This document shows positions 24,599 through 36,114 of a stretch of 64,000 nucleotides of DNA, in pieces. The stretch lies in contig NW_026555331.1 in NCBI RefSeq assembly GCF_014898055.3, positions 101,206,684 through 101,270,683 on the forward strand, given 5' to 3'. Within the stretch, counting starts at the first letter, position 1, and every line of letters starts with the position of its first letter. Origin of the DNA: Talpa occidentalis (lineage: Eukaryota; Chordata; Mammalia; Eulipotyphla; Talpidae). Both the position numbers and the translations under genes were made by a program. The notes beneath the pieces are model-generated. The model was not told the DNA's origin. It was given only the letters and a program-made list of their open reading frames with translations, and did not search any database.

Positions 24599-24668
24599 CC
24601 CTGGGTGGTCTAGTGGCTGGGATTCCCCTCTGCCACTGCAGCCTGGGATCCGTTCCTGGCTGGGAGAC
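24598..24668 (+). tRNA. tRNA-Glu-like pseudogene next to the LTR-like block
   Basis: About 70 bases align with tRNA-Glu: GGTGGTCTAGTGGCTGGGAT (D arm and A box intact), an anticodon region with a base missing, then GGGATCCGTTCCTGG (damaged B box) and an acceptor-like end. Too altered in the anticodon arm to be a working tRNA. Confidence 0.6.
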
Positions 24669-25192
24669 CTAGGCCTGAAAACCAGAAATTACGGTGTCAA
24701 TATCACTAAAGGTACTAAAAACATTCAAATTTATTTCAGAATAACTTATGTTTACTTTAAGCACTATACTGATAAAGTAATCTAAACATTATTTCACATA
24801 ATGATTACTCAGGTCTTAACTCATTTAGGACCTTGACCCTGCAGTTACTCCAGATTTTAAAAATTGAAGTTGAGAAAATTTGATTCTTCCATTCCTTTAT
24901 GCTTTTGGCAGGTAAGTGGTTTCTAACTCAGTGCCTCCAACTCCAAACTGTTGATAGAGCCTATCCAATGTGACCCCTTGAGATTTTTGGTAAAATGGAG
25001 TATATCTAAACCTTTTTAGTTCTTAATGATGCCGGCATGTGTAACAACTGCTGCCGCTTTACCATGAGTTCTTGCCTCGCGAAACCGTAGAAAGGAATTC
25101 ACAGACTTTTTGGAGTAAGTAAGCAGAGAGAGACAAATCTTGTCTTTGAAGGAAAAGTTTATTTTAGGAAGAAAAGAGACAAAGAAGAAAGA

Positions 25193-25217
25193 CTCCCAGG
25201 TATAAAATACCTGGGAG
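25193..25217. repeat. Perfect 11-bp inverted repeat with 3-base loop
   Basis: CTCCCAGGTAT, AAA, ATACCTGGGAG. Confidence 0.9.
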
Positions 25218-25406
25218 GGGCCAAGATGAGCCGGTATGGGATATTACATTGGCAATATATATTTTTTCTCCCTCATTATGTTTAAATTTCACTCTTTCTC
25301 TCCCTGATTGGTTAACTCCCAGAGGGTCTTACACTTACTAAGTGGGAAAATTTCACATTCCTTATCTAACAGCTTTCCCTTTCCCCATTTGTCATGCTTG
25401 TCACTC

Positions 25407-25490
25407 TATCTTTATGGCCTAGTCCTCCGGGTGTGCATCTCTACACTTTATCTTTATGGCCTAGTCCTCTGGGTGAACGTCTCTACATTG
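25407..25490. repeat. 42-bp tandem repeat, two units
   Basis: TATCTTTATGGCCTAGTCCT begins each unit (25407 and 25449); the second half differs at a few bases. Confidence 0.88.
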
Positions 25491-25830
25491 AAATTAAGCA
25501 GCTGCCCTTCTAAGTTGTCCATAAATGAAACCACTCTTCATTTCTCCAGTCTCCACCTCCCTTTATCACCTGAAGAAAACCAGGACCATCGTTAACAGCA
25601 TTAATATTGTCCGTGGTTCTGGGGTGTTTGTTTTTCCTAATGGAATTGGTTATATTCCCTTGGTTGTCCTTATCTCTGAATCCTCCCTAAATTCTTCAGA
25701 GGTCCCCTCCTGCACTGTCCCTGAAACTGCCTAATAACCCTAACTTGCCCTGTGTCTCATTAAGAAAATATATATAAGAAGAGTGATAGTATTGGAACTT
25801 TAAGCTTCTAGCACAAGACCTTGCCCAAAG

Positions 25831-25926
25831 GGATTAAGACACAGCACTATGAAGCTATCTGTAGCCGCTGCATCATGAGATCGATCCCTGGCCAGGGAGG
25901 TGACCCACATGGCGCAGCAGACCAAG
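25831..25926 (+). mobile_element. Tail-less SINE fragment with target-type repeats
   Basis: Only the middle of the SINE (from the GGATTAAG end of the head to ATGGCGCAGCAGACC). It is flanked by AGACCTTGCCCAAAG at 25816-25830 and 25927-25941. No A-rich tail. Confidence 0.8.
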
Positions 25927-26240
25927 AGACCTTGCCCAAAGTGTTCATTATATATTAATTTCACATATAAAAATGAGTCTATGGAATTAGCATCTATAAA
26001 GGATTAGAAAGGTATTTCATATTTCTACAATACTTAGATTGTATCACAGTTCTTATCTAGGATTTACAGTTTCCTAAAAAACCTTGAGGGATACTTAGTG
26101 CAATGTTTCAAATGTCAGGTTCTGATCCATTAAGTAGATATGAAATCCATTTGTGGGTTCTCACCAGCATTTTGAAGTAATGAAATAAAGTTGAGGTATC
26201 AATTGCATCATAAGTAATATTGGTAACTGTCTCCTGAAAA

Positions 26241-26483
26241 TTTTTTTTTTAAAGATTGATTTATTCATGTATACGAGGGTGAGAGGATTCACCAGAGACA
26301 GCAGGGAACTGAACAGGCAGACTGACTGAAATACACTGCTGAGGGGAGCAGCAGACAAATCAGGAGAGGTCTGCTGCGCCATGTGGCTTGCCCCCTGGGC
26401 GGCCGGGGATCAAACTCATGCTGCAGAGGCTGTGGATTGCTTCATAGTGCAGGGGTTAACCCGTTGTGCCACCAGGGAGGCCC
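26241..26483 (-). mobile_element. tRNA-derived SINE, internally shortened
   Basis: Antisense copy that lacks some bases after the T-rich tail; head intact (CACCAGGGAGGCCC). Confidence 0.88.
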
Positions 26484-26830
26484 TTAAACAGTTACATTAT
26501 TATTATTATTGATACAGGACACTGGCCCAATAACATAAAAATAGAAAACAACAGCTGGAAATTTATCTTAGTCAATGTTCATAGATAAAAGGGCAAACCA
26601 TTCTTTCCATTATTTTCTATAAACTTTTTCACACTGAAATCTGATGTCATTTAAATTCTGGCTCTTTGCCAAACTACTACATGAAGAGGATGCTGAAGCC
26701 ATCACTGCTCAGCACACTGCTATATAAAGGACTGTTCCCTTCACCAATTTGGCTCACTTCCAAAATATACTCAACAATGCAGTTTTATTTCAGTCCAGGA
26801 GGCTGGGTGCCAAGGATTGGAGATATATTG

Positions 26831-26831
<1 letters not shown>

Positions 26832-26871
<40 letters not shown>
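26832..26871. repeat. (TA)n microsatellite
   Basis: About 20 uninterrupted TA units after GGAGA. Confidence 0.95.
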
Positions 26872-26878
<7 letters not shown>

Positions 26879-27762
26879 TTGGCAAGATCACACTTAACAA
26901 ACTGAAAACTGAACATAGCAGACTGCCTCTATGATAGCACCCCTTGAACTGTATACTATATTGTCTTGACTTTGAGGTCTTATCAATCCTACATGCCATA
27001 GTGAAGCCGGTGAAGCCCCAGCCACATCTTGATGTAAAATTTATATACAATAATATGCACACAATTTTAAGTGTACATTAACTGAGATTTGACAACTGCA
27101 TTAGCTTTTTCTCAAACTCCTATTAAAATACAGAACATGGAGTTGAACCATTGGCCACTATGATATTTGCGAGAGGCACTGGAACACTTTTTGGTCTGTG
27201 AGAATTCCAAACCTCCAGTTGGATAAGAGGTGCCACCAGTGTATGAAGGGCAGACTATCAGGATTACAGGATGTGAAAGTTGAGTCATCTGTAAAGTTAA
27301 TCATTATCCTCTGACAGTAGAGGATGACAGCCCAATTCCCAGGTTTATGCTGTACACTGTTACAAATATTGATGAATACTGTTGCCCCACACTAAACTAT
27401 AACAATACTAAGTTTTTTCTTTTGCTAATTAAAAAAAAAACACTATTAAGTCAAATTATATAGATCTATATCAAGTCAAGGGAAACTCTTCCCTTATCCC
27501 CGTTCCCTTGCAAACTTACTCCCATTCCTGCAACTTCCTGGAACTATTAACATAAATAAGTCACTGGAAAAAGACATTATAATGAAATAACTTTAGGGTC
27601 ATCCATCCCAGTATTTTGGCAAAAAAAAAAAATTAAATTTACTTCTAAGAAGTATGAAAGAACATCCTTTGAAGAAAGAGCTCACTGAAATTTGACTTTC
27701 TTGGCATTATACAGAAATAATGAGCCTAACGCATGCCAGTCCATTAGCCAAGGACAGCGGTG
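26872..27762. other. No gene recognised
   Basis: Old-L1-like words near 27030-27130 (GCACACAATTTTAAGTGTAC); the rest is unassigned. Confidence 0.35.
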
Positions 27763-27782
27763 TCAAAACTGATTTGTGTACA

Positions 27783-28051
27783 GGGTCTCCCTGGTGGTGC
27801 AAGGGGTTAAGCACAGTACTATGAAGCTATCCGCAGCCTCTGCAGCACGAGTTTGATCAGCTGGCAAGGGAGCTACCCACATGGTGCAGCAGACCTCTCC
27901 TGTCTCACCCACTGCTGCCCTCAGCAGTGTATTTCAGTCAATCTGCCTGTTCTGTTCCCCATGCTGTCTCTGGTGAATCCTTTCACCTTCCGCACCTTTG
28001 GCCTGTACCCCAGCTATTGTATGCATAGATAAATAAATCCTTAAAAAAAAA
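27783..28051 (+). mobile_element. tRNA-derived SINE, perfect 19-bp duplication
   Basis: Sense copy of the GGTTAAGCAC head type. CAAAACTGATTTGTGTACA is at 27764-27782 and 28052-28070. Confidence 0.96.
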
Positions 28052-28249
28052 CAAAACTGATTTGTGTACAATCACTGGCTTCCCACTTCCAGATAAGACA
28101 TGGCTCTTTTCAAACAGTTGTGTCACTGGTTTGATGAGCCCAGTTAGCTCCATGGGTCATGTTGTGGTTCAAGACATTGCAGACAGCACTGTTACACAGA
28201 GAGAAGATTAACATGGTTTTTGAAAAGGAGAACATTCATACAACTTGAT

Positions 28250-28518
28250 TTTTTTTTTTTAAGATTTATTTATTTATTTATACAAGCACTGGGTACAGTC
28301 AGAAGCGCGGGAGGGTGAGAGAATTCACCAGAGCCAGAGCAGGGAACAGAACAGGCAGACTGACGAGATATACTGCTGAGGGGAGCAGCGGGCACAGCAG
28401 GAGGGTCTGTCGCGCCATGTCGGACCCTCGCCGATGGCCGGGGATCGAACCGGCGCTGCAGAGGCTTCGGGCAGCTTCTCAGCCCAGCGCTCAAACACTG
28501 TGCCACCAGGGGAGACCC
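28250..28518 (-). mobile_element. tRNA-derived SINE
   Basis: Antisense copy; ACTTGATT at both sides. Confidence 0.9.
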
Positions 28519-28528
28519 TAACTTGATA

Positions 28529-28701
28529 TTTTTTTAAAGATTTATTTATGCACACAAGAACTGGGGTATAGGCCAGAGGTGCAGGGGTGATAGGATTCAC
28601 TAGAGACACTGTGGGGAGCAGAATAGGTGGTTCTACTGAAACACACTGCTGAGGGGAACAGTGGGTGAGACAGGAGAGATCTGCTGTGCCATCAGGGAGG
28701 C
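28529..28701 (-). mobile_element. tRNA-derived SINE with deleted middle
   Basis: Tail and 3' half present, then GCTGTGCCAT joins directly to CAGGGAGGC of the head, so about 90 bases are missing. Confidence 0.85.
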
Positions 28702-28838
28702 TGTTTTTTATAATCAGGACTGTGGTTTTTATAATTACACTTTTTTATAATCAGGACTATTGTTTCTAGAGAGCTATTAAGGAAAATGATGATGTCCACT
28801 AAAAAAAAACTAAAACAAAACAACAACAAACCAAATTT

Positions 28839-29107
28839 TTTTTTTTTTTATACCTAGGAGTGGACTTGCTGGATCATATGGAAGATCCTGTTGTTATGTT
28901 TTTCTTTTATTTTCTTTTAAATATTTTTTATCATTTTTCATTTTTGCACAATGTGTGCATTTTCATCTGGTTATATTTCATCTGTATATTCCCATCTGTA
29001 TATTTCTATTGGTTATATTTCCCATACAATGGGATCGAACCGGCGCTGCAGAGGCTGCGGGCAGCTTCGCAGCCAAGCGCTCAACTGCTGCGCCCCCAGG
29101 GGAGGCC
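28839..29107 (-). mobile_element. SINE/L1 chimeric insertion
   Basis: On the minus strand: SINE head (about 78 bases, to the B box GGTTCGATCCC), then L1 3' UTR-like DNA (ATTGTATGGG, later TGCAAAAATGAAAAATGATA), then a short L1 ORF2 piece (ATGATCCAGCAAGTCCACTC) and an A run. The whole is flanked by CAACAAACCAAATTT (28824-28838) and CAACAAACCAAAATTT (29108-29123), so it entered as one unit. Confidence 0.8.
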
Positions 29108-29123
29108 CAACAAACCAAAATTT

Positions 29124-31330
29124 AAAATAAAAAAGTAAAAAATGTATAGAACATTATCACCACACTAGAAAGTCCCATCATACCTTTACTTCTCTTCATT
29201 CTACTTACTTCCTGAAGGAACCAGGTCAGTAGTTCTGTAGACTGTCTCAGTCGCTTCATTGGAATGTTTAATTTGATTTTTCATCCTCTGTATTTCCTGT
29301 AGTCTAGAAGAACTAAAGATTAATTTCTACTCAAATTTTTGACAAGAATACACTATCAATGATATTTTATATACCTCGTATTATTTCATCACTCCCAAAA
29401 CTACATATTGTCAGGTTGCCTTACTTTTAGTAATGGTTAAATTGTTCTGTTGGTGACAGCCTGATTCCTTCATTAAATATTTGCCGTCAATCTTTCACCT
29501 AATGATTTTAGTACTTATTGACAATCATTGTCTGGCTCATTTTGAAATAATTAGAGGTTGCAAGAGAGTGATTTCCTAATTCTATCATTCTTTCCACATT
29601 TATTAGCTAGACTACTTCTGTATTAGAAGAACTTTCCTACATCCGTTAGGATTATTTAGTTATCCTGCAGTACTGTTCATACCAGAAAGGCTAGGAAGAT
29701 CTTTATTTTCTTTTAATTATCCAATTTTGGAGTGATGTGTTGGTTACCTAGCAACCTCTGTCATGTCTATGATTCCGTCTCTGTTCTTTTTTGCACGTCA
29801 CTATGAACACATGGCTTACTGTATCTACTGTATTTCTATTGGTTGCAGTAGTTTAATACTGAAATTATTCTGTTTGGGGAAAAAAAAGAATACCTTTTGA
29901 GGTTTTTGTATTCTTTTGATGTGACAATATTAACTTCAGGTAGCTCCCTGGCTTTTTGATACAAGATGTCCCAAGCTCAACTGGTACATTTCCTGGAATT
30001 AACTGTCAAAACCTTCCCTCCCCCTTCCCTCCAAGTCTTTTTAGTGTAAAATAATGTTTTGAAACCACAATATGGGATTGTTGTTGCTGCTGGATTATCA
30101 CTGCTTTTTTATTTCTTCAGTGGACAGAGCTAGAAAATATGTAACTTAAAAAAAAACAAATTACAAATTTCTACTGATATTTGCAACCACAATTTAAATA
30201 ACAAGAGCTTTAAATTGACCATTTTAGGTTGAACTTTATATCTAATAGCTTTATAGTTCCTTACTTGTGGTATGTTAAAATATACATATATTTGTTTCAA
30301 AACAATAATGGTTAGTATTAACAGTAAGACTTATACATTAAGCTAGATAATTTAAGATTTGTTTGCCTTTGGTTTTTTTTTTTTTTTTTGTCCTAGGAAC
30401 ATAGCTCTTTAAGAATGGTACAATCAAAATAATTTGTGTTAAGGAGATTGGAATAATTCTTTGTGTGTGTGTGATTTTTGTCACCAAATATATGTAGCTG
30501 TTAGGTTAATTCCTTTCTGTTTGTTTTGGATTCTAGACATTGGATTTTGTTTCCTTTTTAAATTCATTTTTGTGTTTTGCTTACTACATTCTTTTTGAAG
30601 GAGGTACTTGTTTGGAGGGCACTAATTTTTTTCTTGTGTTTTATTTTTGTATTTTTTCTTATTCTCTTGGGACTTCTATTCAGTCTCCTTTCCTGGTTCC
30701 TCTTCCTCTTCCTGCTCTAAACTTTGGCGCATACCAGGACCTCTCCTCTATTTTTATTTGCTTCCAAGTGAACTAATCTTCTCCCCTGGAAATTTCAATT
30801 CCACCTATTTGCTAATCATTCTTGAATTTACATCTCTTGCCTGGAGTTCTTCCCTGAATTGCACATGTAGTCATCCAACTTTCAATTCATCATCTCCACT
30901 TGGATGTTTAGTAGATAGGTTAAACTTAATATGTCCAAAAATGAACTCTAATTTCTATCCCACATTTCCTCTAGTAGTCCCTCCCAGGTCAGTAAATGGA
31001 GACTTCATCTTGTTACACAGTTTAAATACTTTGAAGTCTTTTTTTTTTTAATTAAGGTAATATTAGTTATATGATTTAGGGATACACCTCAGAAGTCATT
31101 TCTGATATTACACAACTGGCTTATTGTTTTATCAGTTTCTATCTTTGAAATAAATCAAGAATCCAGTCAATTCTTGATTTCTCACTGTTTCCACTGACAT
31201 CACCCCAGATTCAGATACTGTAAATTCACTTGGAATAGCTTCATAACAGATCTTCCTATTTCCATGCATTCTTCTTCACAAGCTGTTCTCCACTTAGCTG
31301 TCAGAGTGGGCTGTTAAAAATCATTACTTT
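29124..31330. other. No gene; possible old LINE relics
   Basis: 29124-30500 is unassigned AT-rich DNA. 30700-31320 has words of an old mammalian repeat (AATATGTCCAAAAATGAACT, CTGTTCTCCACTTAGCTGTC), probably LINE-derived. Confidence 0.35.
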
Positions 31331-31605
31331 GGGCCTCCCTGGTGGCACAAGGGGTTAAGCACCGCACTATGAAGCAATCCGCAGCCTCTGCAGTATGAGT
31401 TCAATCCCCGGCCGGCCAAGGAGCAACCCATATTGCGAGGCAGACCCCTCCTGTCTCGCCTGCTGCTCCCCTCAACAGTGTATTCCAGTCAGTCTGCCTG
31501 TTCTGTTCCCATTCTATCTCTGGTGAATCCTCTCACCCCCTGTATCCCTGGACTGTATCCCAGCTCTAGTATGCATAAATAAATAAATAAATCTTAAAAA
31601 AATTT
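31331..31605 (+). mobile_element. tRNA-derived SINE
   Basis: Sense copy (GGTTAAGCACCGCACTATGA head), with imperfect flanks AAAATCATTACTTT and AAAGTCATGATTTT. Confidence 0.92.
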
Positions 31606-31876
31606 AAAAAGTCATGATTTTGTTCAAAATTCTTTCAATCTGGGTTTGGGAAAAGTGGACAGAGGTATAGATGAAACCAGACTGATCATGTAGCCCCAAT
31701 TGTTGAAACTGGCAGAAAACAACATTAGTTTCTGTTCTGTTATTTTTGTATATATTTTAAAAATAAAATAGAAACAAAACTCTTTAAAGACTTTACTGTC
31801 ATCTATACCTACACTAGTGTGGTAGCCATTAGCCACATGTTGCTATTGAACACTTGAAATGTTCTAGCCTGAATTT

Positions 31877-33314
31877 TTTTTTTTAAATAATAAATTTTAT
31901 TTTTATATTCCCCATACAATTGCAGCCCCCCCATTCTGACCCCAATCCCTCCCCTCCCACCCCCGCCCCCCTAAAAGTGTCTCTGGTTCATAGTTTTTTG
32001 TTGATTTTGATTTTCACTTTCTTATATTCATTTTCCTGGTCCCTTATTTAAGTTTTCTAGATTCCTGCTATGAGTGAGACCATCCGGTATTTTTCTTTTT
32101 CTTTCTGGCTTATTTCGCTGAGCATGATCCCTTCCAGTGCCATCCATGTTGCTGCAAATTGCATGTGTTTATCTTTTTTGAATGCTGAGTAATATTCCAT
32201 GGTATATATGTACCACATCTTCTTGATCCAGTCATCTATTTTTGGGCATCTGGGTTGTTTCCAAAGCTTAGCTATTGTAAACAGTGCTGCTATAAACATA
32301 GGGGTGCAGGTGTTCTTTGGAATTGATGTTTCTGTGTCCTTTGGGTAAATACCTAGGAGTGGAATTGCTGGATCATATGGAAGCTCTATGTTTAGTAGGT
32401 CCAGAAATCTCCACACAGCTCTCCACAGTGGTTGGACCAGTTTGCACTCCCACCAACAGTGCAGAAGAGTTCCTTTTTCTCCACACCCTCGCCAACATTT
32501 GTTGTTGCTAGTTTTTTTAATATGTGCCATTCTCACTGGTGTAAGATGGTATCTCATGGTGGTTTTGATTTGCATTTCCCTGATTGCAAGTGATGTTGAA
32601 CATTTTTTCATATGCCTGTTGGCCATTTGCATTTCCTCTTCAGAGAAGTTTCTTTTTAGCTCTTCTGCCCATTTTTTGACTGGATTATTTTCTTTGTTGT
32701 TGTTGCATCTCATCAGCTCTTTGTAGATTTTTGTGATCAGTCCTTTATCATTAGTGTTGGGTGCAAAAATGTTCTCCCAGTTGGTGGGGTTTCTCTTTGT
32801 TTTTGTTATTGTCTCTTTTGCTGTGCAGAAGCTCTTTAATTTGATGTAGTCCCAGCTGTTTATCTTTGCCTTCACTATCACTGCTTTGGGTGATGTGTCT
32901 GTAAAGATGTCTTTGATGTGCAAATCACGTAGTGTTTCGCCTATATTTCCTTCTATATATTTTATGGTTTCAGGTCTTATGTCTAGTTCTTTAATCCATT
33001 TTGAGTTGATTTTTGTGTATGGTGTGAGGTAGTGGTCAAGCTTCATTCTTTTGCATGTAGCGACCCAGTTTTCCCAGCACCATTTATTGAACAAACTTTC
33101 TTTGCTCCAATGCATAGTCTTTGCTCCTTTGTCAAAGATTAGTTGACCATAAATCTGTGGGTTTATTTCTGGATTTTCTATTCGATTCCATTGGTCTGTA
33201 TGTCTGTTCTTGTTCCAATACCATGCAGTTTTGATGATTATGGCTTTGTAGTATAGTTTGAAGTCTGGGAGTGTGATGCCTCCATTCCCTTCTTTTTTTT
33301 TCAGGAGAGCTTTG
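31877..33314 (-). mobile_element. Young 5'-truncated L1 with open ORF2 C-terminus
   Basis: Reading from 33314 leftward, an uninterrupted frame of about 415 codons matches the C-terminal part of L1 ORF2: the thumb/linker region ([31 protein letters not shown]) and the Cys-rich end ([18 protein letters not shown]), ending [15 protein letters not shown] short 3' UTR and poly(A) (plus-strand T run at 31877) follow. The perfect 14-bp duplication TCTAGCCTGAATTT is at 31863-31876 and 33315-33328. The reverse-transcriptase and endonuclease parts are absent, so it cannot move by itself. Confidence 0.96.
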
Positions 33315-33469
33315 TCTAGCCTGAATTTAGATGTGGTTATGAGTATTAAAAAATACACTGGATTTAAAGATTTAGTAATATAGAAAAAAAGTAAAATAAC
33401 ATTAAAATTCATTTCATTTTTTTCTTTTTACTTTTAAAACATGACTCTTTCTTGATTACCCTTCATCTT

Positions 33470-33925
33470 CCAGAGAACTTAAGTTTATATATAGCTCACA
33501 TCATCTTTCTTTGGCTCTATAAGGCTCTATGAACTGGGCCCCACTTCCTCCCTGACCTCATTTCCCACACCCCCTTCCTCACACCATTCCAAAGCTCTGA
33601 TCTCTTTGCTTAAACAAAGCAAAATGCGCTTCTACCTCAGGATGTTTGCACTTCCAGATTTGTCCTCCTGGGGCACTCTTTCTCAGTGTCCTCGTGGCTT
33701 ATTCTATTGTTCCTTCAGGATGCTGCCCAGTTGCCTATGTTTTTAGAGATATTTACCTGATAGATATAAAAGCTCATCCCCTTTATTGTCTATTCCTCTT
33801 AATCTGCTTCCTGTTACTTGATACTGCTTATCATCATTGCCTTTTCTGTTTTGTTCATTTGTCGCTCTATATCCTGAGCACCTAATATAATGCAAGATAC
33901 AGAATAGACATTAGGTAACAATTTG
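33470..33925 (+). mobile_element. L2-like LINE 3' end
   Basis: TTTTGTTCATTTGTCGCTCT, ATCCTGAGCACCTAATATAA and AGACATTAGGTAACAA follow the L2 3' pattern. The upstream part (CCTCAGGATGTTTGCACTTC) fits an L2 body. Confidence 0.6.
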
Positions 33926-34574
33926 TGGCACAGAGGGCTATGTATTATGCAATACATTATTTCACATTTAATATTGAACTGTCCTGCAATAAGGTTCAGG
34001 TTTCCAAGGTATAAAGAGTAAGATAAACTTTAATTTATTATCAACTACATGAAATTCCCTATGTAAGAAATCAGATACTTTATAAAATCATGTAAGATAA
34101 CTGTTTTATCCATTTCAAAAGAATTAAGATAAAATAAATAAACTTATACTAATCAACTTTTATATATTTGTGTAATTAGTAACACAGGGCGTTTTAGAGA
34201 TGCTTATAAGGAATTCAAGATAGCGATAAAATACAAATCAAGACTTAAGAGTCAGAAATTTTTTTTATGATCCACTAAATAGTATCCTGTTTCTTAAAGG
34301 AATTTTTCAAAATTTTTAATTAGTCTAATAATATTAATATACTACTCATCCAGCAAATTGGGTCACGTCAAGGTGCTAAGATATTCTTTGGATACCCTTA
34401 AATTTTCTTGTGCTGGTAATCATAACAAACTTGACCTGTTTATAAAAAAACTTTTGAAGGCAATCGTCATTCTTTATTTAGAGCTAAAACCAAACAGAAA
34501 GGAACCAAAAAAGGAAAAAGACTTTTTTTTTGCCGATGTCATCTTTTTAATCCTTACTTTTTAAAAATTAAAAA
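33926..34574. other. No gene or repeat recognised
   Basis: Very AT-rich; nothing supported. Confidence 0.4.
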
Positions 34575-34785
34575 AAATTAAAAAAATTTTCTTACATCGT
34601 TTTTCATTTTTGTACAATATTTGATTTCTCCCCTCAGGCATAGCCCCCATAAATCTCTACCACAACATTACCCCTACAACCGTCACCCTAGTCCCTTGTG
34701 CTCTTCTTTTCCCTGTTCTGATCCCTCCACTCCTTCCCTGCTGTGTGTCTCAGATCTATAATTTGCCTGCTAGTTTTGTCTGAAA
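34575..34785 (-). mobile_element. L1 3' UTR fragment
   Basis: Resembles the L1 end at 49270-49450: CCTAGTCCCTTGTGCTCTTC, CCCTGTTCTGAT and TTGCCTGCTAGTTTTGT. Confidence 0.7.
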
Positions 34786-34974
34786 AAGAACTATTTTTAA
34801 CTTACACTTTAATTTTAAAATGTAAGATGAAAAAAATATAAGATAACTAAAAATACTAATGAAATAATTTAAAAGCAAGGGTATCTTTTCCTTATTTGAA
34901 TATATTTGCTTTTCCATTTTAATTTCAGTCTTGGTCACAGCATCTCTTCAACTGTAACTAGAAAAATGAAACAG

Positions 34975-36099
34975 AAGTGCCCTTTTGTGTCGCAGGTTGC
35001 TGCTGCATGCAGTTTGTGGGCCCCTGAGACCTGAAAATAAAGAGTTTGTTAGCGCCTATGAGGCTGTATCCAGTGTCCCTATGGCTGTCACAAAGCCAAA
35101 AACTCAAAGTATTGAGTTACACCGTAATGGTATGGATAGATATTGTTTGGACTATCATGAGAAAAAAAGAAAGAAGGAAGTTCAAGAGGCCTATGAAGGT
35201 TCAAAAAAGGCGAAAAAGATAATTGGTCTGAAAGCTAAGCTCTACCATAAACAGCGCCATGTTGTGAAAATACAAATGAAAAAGACTATCAAGATACTTG
35301 AAAAGAGAAAGAACAAACAGAAGAATGATGAAAAGACTGCAGAAGTAGCAGCGCCTACAAATCTACTGGACAGAGATGGACAGACCCAAACTAAAGTATG
35401 GTTTGCAATATGATTAAACAAAAACAAAAGAGGAGGCAGAAAAACGGAAAGCCCCTCTGCTCAAAGTTCATGCCCAGGGAGAAACAGAAGTATTAAAAGT
35501 TTTTCAAACAGCAAAGAGAAAGAAGAAAGTGTGGAAGAGCATGGTCACTAAAGTCTGTTGGAGACAGCTTTACAAGAAAACCACCTCAATATGAAAGATT
35601 CATTAGACCAAAGGATTTACATTTCAAAAAGGTCTATGTAACACACTATGAACTAAAAGCCATCTTTTGCCTGCCAAAATTTTGAGGGCCAAAATCCCTC
35701 AGCCCTCCTATATACAGCTTTGGATATTATTAGGAAAGGTATACCACTGAAGTGTATATGATCAAGTTGGGCCTTGTGACACAAGGAGGCAAAGTTATTT
35801 GGGGAAAATATGCCCAGGTTACCAACAGTTCTGAAAATGAAGGATGCAAAAATGCAGTCTTACTGGTTTGACAGCAGTTTCATAATTCTTGAAGTCTACA
35901 CAAAATCAGGAAAACCACCGTTGCTATGATGTTTCGGAATACTACCAAACCACATGTCTGCCATCATCAAGAGAACTATACATTCTATTGCAAAAATAAT
36001 TTAAATAGCTTAGTTTTACAAACTAGTATTTGTTTTTGGGTCTGCTTAGTATTAGATATTCGTAAAATTGAATAATTAAAAAAGCAGTTATAGAAAAAA
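34975..36099 (+). pseudogene. Processed pseudogene of NSA2 (TINP1)
   Basis: Intronless copy of the ribosome-biogenesis factor NSA2. Similarity to the coding part runs from about 35092 to the TGA at 35869-35871. Recognisable blocks are LDYHEKKRKKE, GLKAKLYHKQRH, KIQMKKTIK and KQKNDEKT, then, after a frameshift near 35405, MIKQK, RKKK, PLYT and the end VLLV. The start codon is lost. The copy is flanked by near-identical 15-bp repeats (34960-34974 and 36100-36114, AGAAAAATGAAAYAG), and an A-rich tail precedes the right one. The 5' UTR-derived part is 34975-35091. The real NSA2 functions in nucleolar 60S assembly; this copy cannot encode it. It lies about 1.5 kb upstream of the FAM221A promoter on the same strand. 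Confidence 0.93.
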
Positions 36100-36114
36100 A
36101 GAAAAATGAAATAG

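Larger units (their letters stand above)
25040..25760 (-). mobile_element. LTR-like block, antisense
   Basis: The complement carries AATAAAC-type signals near the left end (AAAGTTTATTTTAGG on the plus strand), a hairpin at 25193-25217 and a C/T-rich tail. It contains a 42-bp tandem repeat. Assignment to a family was not possible. Confidence 0.4.

Noticed and set aside
32057..33412. 451-codon open frame as a host gene
   Set aside because: It is the C-terminal end of L1 ORF2 within a truncated insertion bounded by target repeats; the first codons come from flanking DNA.
34985..35413. 142-codon open frame as a functional NSA2-like gene
   Set aside because: Lost start codon, frameshift near 35405 and further disruptions; flanking repeats show it is a retrocopy.
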